A stretch of 64,000 nt of DNA from an uncultured delta proteobacterium (GTDB lineage Bacteria > Myxococcota_A > UBA9160 > JAFDET01), in assembly GCA_947259215.1 (NCBI GenBank), contig CAMYLJ010000004.1:62001-126000 (forward strand), in the 5' to 3' direction. A model generated the notes under the pieces. That model saw nothing but the letters and a program-made list of their open reading frames with translations. It was not told the DNA's origin and ran no database searches. The position numbers were made by a program, and so were the translations under genes. Of this stretch, positions 1 to 8,693 are shown piece by piece. The number at the start of each line of letters is the position of its first letter. Position 1 is the stretch's first letter.

Positions 1-561
1 ATGCACGGCGTCGTGGCCTCGCCCCTCTCGCGCTACCACGATCTCAACATCCGGGTCTGCCGCCCCCACAACCTGAAGCCCGGCGACCTGAAGCAGATCC
101 TGGACGAAGCGATCCGGACGCTCGGCTGGCGCTACGACCTGCGCAACGTGATGGACCTGATGCGCTACCTGCTGCCGGTTCACGTGGTGCCGGATCGGTT
201 CCGCCGTACGGCGCTCCACTTCGGAAGCGGGCAGCCCACCGAGGTCATCTGCTCCAGCCACATCGGCCAGCTCTTCCAGCAGGTGGGCTTCCCGATCGCG
301 CCGCACATCGAGTTTCCCGACAGCTTCGACGCGCCGCTGCCGCGGCACCGGGGCCTGCTGCGACTGGTCTTCGGGTACGAGAGCGGCAGCTACACGGGGC
401 TCTTCCGCAAGCGCCACCCGAGCCTGTTGACGCCCCGGGACTTCGACCTTTCCCCCTACTTCGAGATCGTGAAGTTCAACGTCATCGCGGAGCGGAACTT
501 CGACTACGCCCGCATCCGCTGGGCCGAAGAGGCGGCAGAGATCGGCGAGCCGGAGCTCTAG
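1..561 (+). CDS. Permuted papain-like amidase (YiiX/C92 type), 3' part
   Basis: The last 186 codons of a reading frame that runs in from the left edge. The region around VICSSHIGQLFQ (about residues 79-90 of the visible part) looks like the nucleophile-Cys segment of the YiiX/YaeF permuted NlpC/P60 family. PLSRYHDLNIRVCRP and the RYDLRNVMDL stretch match the middle of those proteins. The family's conserved His and GD segment lie N-terminal to this part, so the gene is cut by the window and the ATG at position 1 is most likely an internal Met. Such enzymes are thought to act on lipids or peptides at the cell envelope; the substrate is unknown. The family call is fairly secure, the function is not. 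Confidence 0.7.
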   Translation: MHGVVASPLSRYHDLNIRVCRPHNLKPGDLKQILDEAIRTLGWRYDLRNVMDLMRYLLPVHVVPDRFRRTALHFGSGQPTEVICSSHIGQLFQQVGFPIAPHIEFPDSFDAPLPRHRGLLRLVFGYESGSYTGLFRKRHPSLLTPRDFDLSPYFEIVKFNVIAERNFDYARIRWAEEAAEIGEPEL

Positions 562-637
562 CGGCCGTCCTCGGGGTGATCGGGGAGTGCGCCGCGGCGG
601 CTTCGGTGTAAGCTCCAGCCTCCGTCGGAGGAGGCGC

Positions 638-1069
638 GTGCCGAACATCCGCTGGCTGCTGGCGCTGATCACCGTCGTTCACCGCTTCGTGTATCGGGCG
701 AGCGGCGGGCGGATCGGCCACCACCTGGGCTCCCGCAAGACCCTGCTGCTCGAGACCGTCGGGCGCAAGAGCGGCAAGGAGCGCGTGTTGCCGCTGCTCT
801 ACGTGGAAGACGAGGCCGGCCTGGTCGTGGTCGCATCGAACGCCGGCGACGACCGGACACCCGCGTGGTGGCTGAACCTGAAGGCCCGGCCCGAGGCATG
901 GGTGCAGGTGGGGACGCGGCGGTACGCCGTGCGGGCGCGGGAAGCCGTCGACGGCGAGCGGGCGCAATTGTGGTCGAAGCTCGTGGCGTCGTACGCTCCC
1001 TACGCGGAGTACGAGCGCCGCACTTTCCGCCCGATTCCGATCGTGGTGCTGGAGCCGGCAGCCGACTAG
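638..1069 (+). CDS. Ddn-family nitroreductase/F420H2-dependent oxidoreductase
   Basis: A 143-residue protein with the split beta-barrel pattern of deazaflavin (F420)-dependent Ddn proteins: GSRKTLLLETVGRKSGKER followed by PLLYVED, ASNAGDDRTPAWWLNLKARP and a Tyr-rich C-terminus. Members reduce quinones, nitro compounds or other electrophiles with F420H2. The start is a GTG preceded by GGAGGAGG about four bases upstream; frames open farther upstream lack a better site. Its stop codon shares a CTAG with the convergent kinase gene. Together with the LLM oxidoreductase at 12.0-13.0 kb it suggests that the organism makes F420. The physiological substrate cannot be told from sequence. Confidence 0.82.
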   Translation: MPNIRWLLALITVVHRFVYRASGGRIGHHLGSRKTLLLETVGRKSGKERVLPLLYVEDEAGLVVVASNAGDDRTPAWWLNLKARPEAWVQVGTRRYAVRAREAVDGERAQLWSKLVASYAPYAEYERRTFRPIPIVVLEPAAD

Positions 1070-2097
1070 GCGCGGGCCAGCCCGTCGGGATCAGCCGGCG
1101 GCTCGCGCGTCCAGCGCTCGCCTGCGTCCAGCACGCGAAGCGCCGCGTCGGCGGCCTCCACCGCAGACAGGCGCGCGGCGCCGAGGGTCCGCCGCAGCAG
1201 CTCGAAGCCCGCGTAGCGCGCGACCTCCTCGAAACGCAGCGTCTGCCCGTTCCCGCCGGCGTACGCCTCCCAAACGGCCCGGACGGACGCGAGGCCCTGG
1301 CCGGGCTCGCCGCGGGCCAGGGCCGGCAGCAACAGGTGGGCGACCAGGGTGCCCACGTCGAACGCCGGGTCGCCCACGTGGGCGATCTCCGCGTCGAGGA
1401 GCTTCGGCCCGGTGGGCGGGAGCAGCACGTTGCCGGCCTGCACGTCGCCGTGGACGAGCGCGCCCCGGGGCTCCAGGTATCGCTCGTAGGCCGCGGCTGC
1501 GAGCTGCCGGAACTCCGGGGTCTGAAGCCGGGCGGCGCGGCGGGCGACCTCGGGATCGAGGGGAAAGGCGCCCTCCTGGTAGGGCAGGCTGAAGATGTGA
1601 TCTCCATGGAGCCGACGCATGGCGTCGTTCCCGAATTCGGCAGCCAGCTCGGGCTCGCGGCTGGCCTCGTGGACGGCCGCCAGGAAGCGGCCCAGGGCCG
1701 CGGCCACCGCCGAGGCATCCCCCGCCTTCGTCAGCCTGGCGTCGAGGCGTTCGGCCTCGCCCAGATCCTCTAGTATGAGAACGCGTTCGCCTTCGTCGAA
1801 GTGCAGGATTTGCGGGCAGATTCCTTCCCGGTCCCAAGGCCGGGTCCGGGCGTAGTAGCGGGCCTCGAAGACGATCCGCTCGGTCGTGACCTCGTACTCC
1901 GGGAAGCGCTCCAGAGCTGGGCGGGCCTGTTTCACCACCCAGGAGCGGTCGTCGCCGGCCACCCGGGCGCGGCGCACCCAGTTGATGTTGCCGTCGCCCG
2001 CCTTCTCCACCGCCACGCTCTCATCGGGGCCGCAGAATCCGAGCTTTCGCAGATAGTCCGGGAGGTTGGAGTCGGTGAGGCGAAGCTGCGTGCTCAT
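1066..2097 (-). CDS. Phosphotransferase resembling S-methyl-5-thioribose kinase
   Basis: 343 residues with an aminoglycoside-phosphotransferase/choline-kinase fold. The P-loop-like GDGNINWV near the N-terminus matches the GDGNLNFV of MtnK. The Brenner segment LVHGDVQAGNVLL and the metal segment LLDAEIAHVGDPAFDVG are present. The overall length is somewhat below MtnK (about 400). In MtnK the reaction is phosphorylation of methylthioribose in methionine salvage; no other mtn gene is nearby, so the substrate stays open. ATG at 2097 was preferred over an upstream TTG because family similarity begins soon after it. It ends on a CTAG shared with the Ddn gene. Confidence 0.65.
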   Translation of the reverse strand: MSTQLRLTDSNLPDYLRKLGFCGPDESVAVEKAGDGNINWVRRARVAGDDRSWVVKQARPALERFPEYEVTTERIVFEARYYARTRPWDREGICPQILHFDEGERVLILEDLGEAERLDARLTKAGDASAVAAALGRFLAAVHEASREPELAAEFGNDAMRRLHGDHIFSLPYQEGAFPLDPEVARRAARLQTPEFRQLAAAAYERYLEPRGALVHGDVQAGNVLLPPTGPKLLDAEIAHVGDPAFDVGTLVAHLLLPALARGEPGQGLASVRAVWEAYAGGNGQTLRFEEVARYAGFELLRRTLGAARLSAVEAADAALRVLDAGERWTREPPADPDGLARA

Positions 2098-2340
2098 GGG
2101 GCGGAACCCGGCCGGCAAAAAGTGCTCAAGCTTGCCCTTTCGAGGCCGAAAGATGGAATCAGTTTCCGAGCTGAACCACGGGGGGGGTGAGGCTCGGACG
2201 GAGCGCCCCGGCGGCCGCGAGGTCCCGGGGCGTTTCTGTATTGATCGTGACTTCGCTCGGCTTCGCCTCGCTGCGCGCGCCGCCCAGGGCGGCGGCGCTT
2301 GCCGCGTCGGCCTCCGTCGGCGCTTTTGGATCGGGTAGCG
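2098..2340. other. Intergenic spacer between mtnK-like gene and thiC
   Basis: A gap of 243 bases behind thiC and in front of the kinase gene. It holds a six-base-pair hairpin (CTTTCG/CGAAAG, 2137-2152) in the kinase leader and one copy of a dispersed repeat described separately. No open frame with coding character was seen. Confidence 0.5.
2245..2306 (-). repeat. Dispersed intergenic repeat, copy 1
   Basis: Two blocks found again at 19526-19654: CGTGACTTCGCTCG, and a GC-rich block around GCTGCGCGCGCCGCC with the returning arm GGCGGCGGCGCTTGC, which can fold into a hairpin. Both copies lie just 3' of a minus-strand gene (thiC here, the Hsp70-like gene there) in the same orientation. This copy lacks the roughly 65-base insert of copy 2. 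It may act as a transcript 3' end structure or be a small repeat family; only two copies are visible. Confidence 0.5.
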
Positions 2341-4074
2341 CTAGAGGCCCCGCTCGAGGAACTCGTCCACCGGGATCTTGTCGCGTTGCAGGCGCTGGGC
2401 GTCTTCGTCGTCCTGGAGATCGCTGTGGCAGGCGGCCTTGTGGCCTTCTTCGGCGCCCATCGTCTTCCGGGTCTTGCTGGCGAGGCGGTGGAGTTCTTCG
2501 GGGGCGAGCACCCCGCGCTGGCGCAGGATGGTCTGCTGCTCTTCGGAGAGGGCGGCCGAGACGCTCGGCTTGTCCCAGGCGTAGCTCTCGTCCTTGCCCG
2601 AGACGAACTGCACGATCTCCTTGCTGATGCGGACGCTGCACCAGTCGTGTCCGCACATGGCGCAGAAGTCCGTGTCCACGTCGAGGTCCTCGTCGTGGTA
2701 CGCGCGGGCCAGGTCCGGGTCGAAGGAGAGCTCGAAGTGCTTCTCCCAGTTGAGGGCGGCCCGGGCCTTGGTGAGCTCGTCGTCGCGGTCCCGGCTGCCG
2801 GGGATGCCGAGTGCCACGTCGGCGGCGTGGGCGGCGATCTTGTAGGCGACGCAGCCCTGCTTGACGTCGTCGCGCTTCGGGAGCCCCAGGTGCTCCTTCG
2901 GAGTCACGTAGCAGAGCATGGACGCGCCGTGGTACGCGGCCGCCGTGGCCCCGATGCAGGACGTGATGTGGTCGTAGCCCGGGAAGACGTCGGTCACCAG
3001 CGGGCCGAGCACGTAGAAGGGAGCTCCGTGGCAGAGGCTCCGCTGGAGCTTCATGTTGTACTCGATCTGGTCGAAGGGCACGTGTCCCGGGCCCTCCACC
3101 ATCACCTGCACGCCGTGGCTCCAGGCGCGCTCCGTTAGCTCGCCCAGGGTCTCGAGCTCCGCGAGCTGAGCGGCGTCGCTGGCGTCGGCCAGCCCGCCCG
3201 GACGCAAGCCGTCGCCGATGGAGAAGGTGACGTCGTAGCGGCGCAGGATCTCGCAGATGTCGTCCCACAGGCTGTACATGGGATTCTGCTTGCCGTGGTG
3301 GATCATCCACTTGGCGAGCAGCGAGCCTCCCCGCGACACGATCCCGATCAGGCGCTTCTCGACCAGCGGCAGGTGCTCGCGGAGCACGCCCGCGTGGATG
3401 GTCATGTAGTCCACGCCCTGACGCGCCTGGTGCTCGATCCCCTCCAAGATGGCGCGCTCGTCCAGGTCCTCGATGCGGCGGCCGAGGATCATCGAGTAGA
3501 TGGGCACGGTGCCGATGGGCACGCTCGAGGCGCGAATGATGGCGTCGCGCGTGGCGTCGAGGTCTCCCCCCGTCGAGAGGTCCATCACCGTGTCCGCCTG
3601 CCAGCGCTCGGCCCAGCGCAGCTTCTCCACCTCCTCGTCGGTGGAGCTCGAGACCGGGGACGCACCCATGTTGGCGTTCACCTTGGTGCGGCTGGCGCGC
3701 CCGATGCACATCGGGTCGAGGGCGTAGCCGAGGTGCACGCGGTTGGCGGGAATCACCATGCGGCCGGCCGCCACCTCGTCGCGCACCTGCTCGGCGGTCA
3801 GGTGGGGCTCGCGCTCCGCGACCCGCTGCATCTCCGGCGTGAGCGTGCCGCGCCGCGCGTGTTCGAGCTGGGTGACGGGCTCCGGCGCGCGCGTGGGCTG
3901 GAAGTCCCAGGCGCTCTTCGCCGACGGGGCGGGCATGCCGGGCGTGTCCGGCGAGCTGAACGTGAGCGGCCCGCCCACCTGCGGCCGGTTGGCGAAGCTT
4001 CCCGGCGTCGTGCCCTGGCGCGTGCTGGACGGGTCGCCTCCGACGGGAGGCAGGCGATGGCTCGGGTTGGACAT
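2341..4074 (-). CDS. thiC: Phosphomethylpyrimidine synthase ThiC
   Basis: 577 residues, normal length for bacterial ThiC without the plant extension. This radical SAM enzyme converts aminoimidazole ribotide into hydroxymethylpyrimidine phosphate for thiamine synthesis in the cytosol. Conserved stretches include MEGPGHVP, the GTVPIYSM segment, and the C-terminal cluster motif CAMCGHDWC (CX2CX4C), which binds the 4Fe-4S cluster. The ATG has a GAGGAGCG ribosome site at normal spacing, and that site is controlled by the upstream TPP riboswitch. No other thi gene is adjacent, although a thiamine-binding protein is encoded at 57.6 kb. Confidence 0.98.
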   Translation of the reverse strand: MSNPSHRLPPVGGDPSSTRQGTTPGSFANRPQVGGPLTFSSPDTPGMPAPSAKSAWDFQPTRAPEPVTQLEHARRGTLTPEMQRVAEREPHLTAEQVRDEVAAGRMVIPANRVHLGYALDPMCIGRASRTKVNANMGASPVSSSTDEEVEKLRWAERWQADTVMDLSTGGDLDATRDAIIRASSVPIGTVPIYSMILGRRIEDLDERAILEGIEHQARQGVDYMTIHAGVLREHLPLVEKRLIGIVSRGGSLLAKWMIHHGKQNPMYSLWDDICEILRRYDVTFSIGDGLRPGGLADASDAAQLAELETLGELTERAWSHGVQVMVEGPGHVPFDQIEYNMKLQRSLCHGAPFYVLGPLVTDVFPGYDHITSCIGATAAAYHGASMLCYVTPKEHLGLPKRDDVKQGCVAYKIAAHAADVALGIPGSRDRDDELTKARAALNWEKHFELSFDPDLARAYHDEDLDVDTDFCAMCGHDWCSVRISKEIVQFVSGKDESYAWDKPSVSAALSEEQQTILRQRGVLAPEELHRLASKTRKTMGAEEGHKAACHSDLQDDEDAQRLQRDKIPVDEFLERGL

Positions 4075-4076
4075 GG

Positions 4077-4108
4077 GGCGCTCCTCGGGTGGTTCGAACG
4101 GGAGCGCC
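4077..4108 (-). promoter_or_regulatory. Hairpin sequestering the thiC ribosome binding site
   Basis: Read on the minus strand, GGCGCTCC (4108-4101) is perfectly complementary to GGAGCGCC (4084-4077), which contains the thiC Shine-Dalgarno and ends two bases before the ATG. The loop is 16 bases. This fits an expression platform acting on translation start: the hairpin would close when TPP stabilises the aptamer immediately upstream. The complementarity is seen directly; the switching mechanism is inferred. Confidence 0.65.
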
Positions 4109-4117
4109 GGGGGTGGC

Positions 4118-4195
4118 GAGCCTTCCCTACGCTCGTCTGAACGAGTTCAGGTTCCAAGGGTTTCTTCTCAGGCCCGTCGGGCCACCCCTAGGCTC
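4118..4195 (-). promoter_or_regulatory. TPP riboswitch (THI element) upstream of thiC
   Basis: The minus strand carries the core conserved elements of the thiamine pyrophosphate aptamer in order: P1 arm GAGCCT, GGGGTGGC, CCTGAGA, ACCCTTGGAACCTGA, the variable P4 hairpin around CTCGTTCAGACGAG, GCGTAGGGAAGG and the closing P1 arm AGGCTC. It lies about 45 bases before the thiC ATG, its usual target. Rising TPP should repress thiC. Confidence 0.95.
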
Positions 4196-4242
4196 CGCCA
4201 GCGAACCTACCACGGGGGCGCCGGTGATACCATGCGCGATCC

Positions 4243-5412
4243 ATGACGAGCTGGGACGTCCTCCTCCAGCGCCTGGCCGAGACCCCGCGCGAGAACGGCA
4301 CGCCCGCGCTGCACCAGACGGCGACCTGGCTGCACGAGACCCTCGCCGCCAGCGGACTCGCGACCGAGAGCGTCGGCTTCACCTCCCATCCCTATGCGTT
4401 GCGGCTCGCCGGCGTGGTCGCGCTGGTCGCGGCGGCTTCGTATCTGCGGGCGGTCCTCGCTGGACGCGCCTGGGCGGCCCTGGCCGTCGCACTGGTCGCC
4501 CCCGCCGTGTTGCTGGCCAACCTCGAGTGGTACGTCCCGGTCTTCGGTTGGATCGGGGCGGAGCGCGCGCATCACGTGCGGGCCGTCGTGCCGCCCTCGG
4601 GGGAGCCGGAGCAGCGCCTGATCCTCGCGGCCCACTACGACACCAAGACCGACCTGCTGGACCACTCGCAGCGCCGGCTGGTTCAGGCGCTGGCCGGTCC
4701 GGTGATGGGGGTGATGCTGGTGGCGGCTGCGCTCCTGCTCGCCCTGCCGCGCCGGCGCTTCGCGCGCCGGCTTGCCCGCGGGGCGGGCTGGCTCGCCCTG
4801 TTGTGGGCCGCCGCGTTCTTCGTGGCGATCTCGGCCGGCGTCTTCGCGCGCGCCCGCAGCCCCGGCGCCCTCGACGACGGGGGCGCGTGTGCCGCCCTGG
4901 TGCGGCTGGCCGAGGGGCTGGCGGCGGCGCCGCCGCTGGCGCGGACCGAGCTGGAGATCCTGCTCCTGGCCGCCGAGGAGGTGGGGGTTCGGGGCTCGTG
5001 GCTGTACGCCGCCGGGCGCTTTGCCGAGCCGCCTGCGGTCCCGACCTTCGTCGTCAACCTGGAGGGAATCGGCGCGTCGATGGCGCTCGGGGTGGTGGGC
5101 GCGGAGCGTTTCAGCCTGCGCGCCTTCCCTCCGGACCCGCGGCTCGTGGATCTCCTGGACGGCGTCCTGCGCGCACGCGAGGGGCGGGAGCTCGAGCGGG
5201 CGCCGCGTGGCGCAGCGACGGACGCGCGCTCCTTCCTGGCGCACGGGATCCCGGCGCTGACCCTGTTCTCCCGGGAGCCCGGGGTGCGGGAGGCTCGCGG
5301 ACTCCACTCGAGCGCCGATTCCCGGGAGCGGCTCGACCCGCAGGCGCTGGAGGCGAGCGTCGCCTACCTCGAGGCCGTGGTACGCGCCGCCGACGCCGAG
5401 CCCTTGCGCTAA
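4243..5412 (+). CDS. Membrane-embedded M28-family metallopeptidase
   Basis: 389 residues. The zinc-peptidase residues of family M28 are visible in order: AHYDTKTD, ALDDGGACAAL, AAEEVGVRGS, VNLEGIG and LHSSAD, giving the expected His, bridging Asp, catalytic Glu-Glu and final His. Unlike soluble aminopeptidases, it has a hydrophobic pair at about residues 48-90 before the catalytic core and two more spanning segments (about 147-165 and 178-203) inserted between the first zinc ligand and the bridging Asp. The active site is therefore probably held at a membrane. It is divergent from thiC. The substrate is unknown. Confidence 0.85.
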   Translation: MTSWDVLLQRLAETPRENGTPALHQTATWLHETLAASGLATESVGFTSHPYALRLAGVVALVAAASYLRAVLAGRAWAALAVALVAPAVLLANLEWYVPVFGWIGAERAHHVRAVVPPSGEPEQRLILAAHYDTKTDLLDHSQRRLVQALAGPVMGVMLVAAALLLALPRRRFARRLARGAGWLALLWAAAFFVAISAGVFARARSPGALDDGGACAALVRLAEGLAAAPPLARTELEILLLAAEEVGVRGSWLYAAGRFAEPPAVPTFVVNLEGIGASMALGVVGAERFSLRAFPPDPRLVDLLDGVLRAREGRELERAPRGAATDARSFLAHGIPALTLFSREPGVREARGLHSSADSRERLDPQALEASVAYLEAVVRAADAEPLR

Positions 5413-5423
5413 GTTCCGGCGCC

Positions 5424-5972
5424 ATGCCGCGGGTCTTCGTCGCCGCTCTGGCCGGCGCGCTCCTGCTGGCGACCGCCTGCGATCGCCGCGTGGAGCCCTA
5501 CGTGCCGGGCGAGGAGCCCGAAATCCCGGACCTCTCGCGCATCTTCCCGCCGGAGCCCGTTGTGGAGTCCCCGCTGGAGGCTGGCCCGGCGGAGCCGCCT
5601 CCGCCTCCGGGGGCGCAGCGCGCCGCCCCCTCCGGCCCGCCCGTGCGCGGGAGTGTGGTGCTGCCGCCCGAGCTGGCCGCCACTGCGCCCGCGAGCGGGG
5701 TGCTCTTCGTGGTGGCGCGCTCTCCGGGAGGTGGCCCTCCGCTGGCGGTGAAGCGTATCCAGGCGCCGCGCTTCCCGGTCGACTTCGAGCTGGGCCCGGA
5801 CGACCGCATGATCCAGACCCTGCCCTTTCGCGGTCCGCTGATCCTGACCGCCCGCCTCGACGCCGACGGCAACGCCAGCAGTCGCTCGCCGGGGGACGTC
5901 CAGGGTTCGGTTCCGGCCCCGGTGAATCCCGGCGACACGGGCGTGCGCATCGTCCTGGACGAGCCGCTCTAG
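5424..5972 (+). CDS. Lipoprotein with CcmI C-terminal-like domain
   Basis: 182 residues. It begins with a lipoprotein signal ending in the lipobox LLLATAC (Cys about residue 17), then an acidic, proline-rich linker to about residue 75. The C-terminal 105 residues (RGSVVLPPELAA, VLFVVARSP, PLAVKRI, SRSPGDVQG, VNPGDTGVRIVLD) resemble the C-terminal periplasmic domain of the cytochrome c maturation factor CcmI/CcmH, which presents apocytochrome c. Here that domain stands alone without the TPR part, and no ccm genes are next to it. It follows the M28 gene by 11 bases, so the two may be co-transcribed. Involvement in cytochrome maturation is inference. Confidence 0.6.
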   Translation: MPRVFVAALAGALLLATACDRRVEPYVPGEEPEIPDLSRIFPPEPVVESPLEAGPAEPPPPPGAQRAAPSGPPVRGSVVLPPELAATAPASGVLFVVARSPGGGPPLAVKRIQAPRFPVDFELGPDDRMIQTLPFRGPLILTARLDADGNASSRSPGDVQGSVPAPVNPGDTGVRIVLDEPL

Positions 5973-5983
5973 GCTGGACGCGG

Positions 5984-8065
5984 CTAGAGGTGCAGCAGGG
6001 CGTCGACGGCGTCCTTCGGGCCGGCGACGATGAGCGCGTCTCCCTCGCGCACGCGATCGGTGGACGACGGCACCCGCACGCGGCGCGAGGGGTCGGGCTC
6101 GAGCGGGCTTCGGATCAGCACCACCTGCACGCCGTGGCGAACGCGCACGTCGAGCTCCCGCAGGCTGCGTCCGTGGAAGCGCAGCGGCGCGTCGAGCTGC
6201 TGCACCACGTAGCCGCCGCCGAGCTCCACTTGTCGGATGCGGCCAGTCACGCCCACCGTGCTGGAGATGCCACCGGCGAGATCGCGCCGCAGCACCTCCG
6301 CGTTGTAGGAGTCGATGGCGTGCTGGGTCGTGACCGTCCCGATCGGCCGGCGGGGGTTCTCGGCGTCCATCACCGCGATCTCCTCCAGGTCCGCATGGCC
6401 CAGGATCTGCATCACCGTGTCCAGGTCGTCGTCCTCCGTCACCGTCGGCCGGCCGCCTTCGACGAGGTCCGTCGCCACCAGCACGTTGCGCAGCGCATCC
6501 TGGTCCAGCAGCAGGCGCCGGATCTCCGCCAGCGAGATCGCGCCCAGCATCTCGCCCGCGTCGTCCACCACGAAGAATTCGGAGTGGGGGCTCTGCACCA
6601 CCAGGGTGAGGATCTCCTCGAAGCGCGCGTTGGCCGGCACGGTGGCCACGTCCCGTTCCATCACGTCTCGGACCCGCAGGCTCTTCAGGACGTTCGGGTC
6701 CTCCTGCTTGCGCACGTCCACGCCGCGGCGCGCGAGCTTCAACGAGTAGATGGACTCCCGGCGCAGGAAGCTCGACACCAGCGTGCTCACCACGCAGGCC
6801 GCCATCAGCGGCGGGATGATGTGGATGGTCTGGGTCATCTCGAAGATCATGATGATGGCGGTGATCGGCGCGTGGGTGGTGGCGGCGACCACCGCGCCCA
6901 TGGCCACCAGGGCGTAGGCGCCGGAGCTCGCGGTCGCGTCCGGGAACCACTGGTGAATGAAGCTCCCCAGGAACCCGCCCGTCATGGCGCCGAGGAAGAG
7001 GGAGGGAGCGAAGACACCCCCCGACCCGCCGGACCCGACGGTGATGGACGTGGCCGCGATCTTCGCCAGCAGCAGCGCGCCGAGGACGGCGGGCGCCAGG
7101 TTTCCGCGCAGCGCCTCGTTGATGCTGCTGTAGCCGACCCCGAAGACGTTCGGCAGGAAGACCCCGATGCAGCCGACCGCCAGGCCCCCGATGGCGGGCT
7201 TGGACCAGGCGGGGATCGGGATGCGATCGAACGCGTCCTCGGAGGCGTAGATCGAGAGCGTGAACGCCAGCCCGACCAGGCCCGCGAGCACGCCCACGAT
7301 CATGTACGGCATCAGCTCGAAGGGCGCGACCAGCTCGTACTGGGGGACCATGAAGGCGGGGAAGTCGCCCAGGAAGTAGCGGGAGATCACCGTCGCCACC
7401 ACGGACGAGATCACGATGGGGCTGAACTGCGCCACCGCGAAGTCGCCGACGATCACCTCCACCGCGAAGAGCGCTCCCGCGATGGGCGCGTTGAAGGTGG
7501 CGGAGATGCCGGCCGCGGCGCCGCAGCCGACGATCGTGCGCAGCTGCCGCGGCGTGACCCGCAGCAGCTGCCCGATCCCCGAGCCGACCGCGGAGGCGAT
7601 CTGCACGATCGGACCCTCGCGGCCCACCGAGCCGCCCGATCCGATGGTGATGGCGGAGGCCAGGGTCTTCACGGCCACGACGCGACCGCGGATGACCCCG
7701 CCGCGCAGGGCCACGGCCTCCATCACCTCGGGCACCCCGTGTCCCTTGGCCTCGCGCGCGAAGAACCAGACCAGCGGGCCGACGATGAGACCGCCGAGCG
7801 CCGGGATCGTCGCCTTCCACCACCAGGGAAGCAGGCGCGCGATCTCGAGGGGGTCTTCCGCCTCCGCCAGCCAGCCCTGCTCGATCACGTCCACCACACC
7901 TTCGCCGCCGGCGAAGAAGAGCCCGGTGAACAGGCGGATCAAGCTGCGGAAGACGATGGCTGCCGCGGCTCCCGCCAGCCCGCAGGCTACCGCGACGCCG
8001 ACCATGAAGAGCTGGCTCTGGGAGCGCAGCCGTCGATAGGTCTGGGGATCGATGGGGGTCGCCAC
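5984..8065 (-). CDS. ClC-family chloride channel/antiporter with CBS and RCK-C-like domains
   Basis: 693 residues. The ClC core (about 20-440) has GHGVPEVMEA, GSGGSVGREGP with the gating Glu near residue 150, and the late GSGGSGGVFAPSLFLGA segment. It is followed by two CBS repeats (about 465-590; RDVMERDVATVP begins the first) and a C-terminal domain of about 85 residues with a TrkA-C/RCK-C-like pattern (LRELDVRVRHGVQVVLIRS, VREGDALIVAG). The extra domain suggests gating by a nucleotide or other ligand. The gating Glu is typical of Cl-/H+ exchangers, though channel function is not excluded. It is convergent with the lipoprotein gene. Confidence 0.93.
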   Translation of the reverse strand: MATPIDPQTYRRLRSQSQLFMVGVAVACGLAGAAAAIVFRSLIRLFTGLFFAGGEGVVDVIEQGWLAEAEDPLEIARLLPWWWKATIPALGGLIVGPLVWFFAREAKGHGVPEVMEAVALRGGVIRGRVVAVKTLASAITIGSGGSVGREGPIVQIASAVGSGIGQLLRVTPRQLRTIVGCGAAAGISATFNAPIAGALFAVEVIVGDFAVAQFSPIVISSVVATVISRYFLGDFPAFMVPQYELVAPFELMPYMIVGVLAGLVGLAFTLSIYASEDAFDRIPIPAWSKPAIGGLAVGCIGVFLPNVFGVGYSSINEALRGNLAPAVLGALLLAKIAATSITVGSGGSGGVFAPSLFLGAMTGGFLGSFIHQWFPDATASSGAYALVAMGAVVAATTHAPITAIIMIFEMTQTIHIIPPLMAACVVSTLVSSFLRRESIYSLKLARRGVDVRKQEDPNVLKSLRVRDVMERDVATVPANARFEEILTLVVQSPHSEFFVVDDAGEMLGAISLAEIRRLLLDQDALRNVLVATDLVEGGRPTVTEDDDLDTVMQILGHADLEEIAVMDAENPRRPIGTVTTQHAIDSYNAEVLRRDLAGGISSTVGVTGRIRQVELGGGYVVQQLDAPLRFHGRSLRELDVRVRHGVQVVLIRSPLEPDPSRRVRVPSSTDRVREGDALIVAGPKDAVDALLHL

Positions 8066-8123
8066 GCCGCGCCCATGCTAGCGCCCGACAGGACGGCGTG
8101 CGCCCCGTGCTAGGCTCGCCGCG

Positions 8124-8693
8124 ATGCCGCGCACGCCGAAGCGCTGGACGGCGGTCCGCGACGAGCCCCTGCAGGACTGCCGCGTGTTTCGGGTGAGCCG
8201 CAGCTTCGCCCGTTCGCCCCACACCGGCGAGGTGCATCCCTTCTACACCATCGACGCCGAGGCCTGGGTGAACGTCGTGCCCCTCACCCACGAGGGCGAC
8301 GTCGTGCTGGTGCGGCAGTACCGCCACGGGACGCGCGACCTGACCCTCGAGATCCCCGGCGGCCTGGTGGATCCGGGCGAGTCGCCCGCCGAGGCCGCCG
8401 GCCGCGAGCTGCTGGAGGAGACGGGCTACCGCGCCGAGGAGCTGGTGCCCATGGGCGACCTGAATCCCAACCCCGCCCTGTTCGGGAACCGCGTCCACAC
8501 CTTCGTGGCCCGCGGCTGCCGCCGCATCGCCGAGGTGGCCAACGAGGGCCTGGAGGAGACGGCGGTCGAGCTTCTGCGCCGCGACGACCTGCGCGCGGCA
8601 GTGCGCCGGGGCGACATCGACCACGCGCTGGTGGTGGCGGCCTTCTACTGGCTCGAGCTGGTGGAGGATGGGGGCGGCGCGGTCCGGCGATGA
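8124..8693 (+). CDS. Nudix hydrolase, ADP-ribose pyrophosphatase type
   Basis: 189 residues with a complete Nudix box, GGLVDPGESPAEAAGRELLEETGY, in two parts here: GGLVDPGE then REL-EETG. The preceding segment VVLVRQYRHGTRDLTLEIPGG is typical of ADP-ribose/NDP-sugar pyrophosphatases (NudF type), which cleave ADP-ribose to AMP and ribose 5-phosphate. A Met at 8124 gives the expected N-terminus. It overlaps the following exchanger gene as ATGA, so these genes are translated together. Confidence 0.88.
   Translation: MPRTPKRWTAVRDEPLQDCRVFRVSRSFARSPHTGEVHPFYTIDAEAWVNVVPLTHEGDVVLVRQYRHGTRDLTLEIPGGLVDPGESPAEAAGRELLEETGYRAEELVPMGDLNPNPALFGNRVHTFVARGCRRIAEVANEGLEETAVELLRRDDLRAAVRRGDIDHALVVAAFYWLELVEDGGGAVRR

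Noticed and set aside
1-3. ATG at position 1 as true start of the first gene
   Set aside because: Family members have a conserved His-containing N-terminal part before this point, so the Met is most likely internal and the gene is cut by the window edge.
2098-2125. Sigma-54-like sequence (TTGAGCAC ... TTGCC) before the MtnK-like gene
   Set aside because: The spacing and the GG of the -24 element do not fit the consensus, and there is no sigma-54 activator gene nearby.
5409-8624. Long minus-strand frame (1071 codons) over the ClC gene region
   Set aside because: It overlaps the true ClC frame and the Nudix and lipoprotein genes; the sequence is Arg/Gly-rich and shows no family signature.
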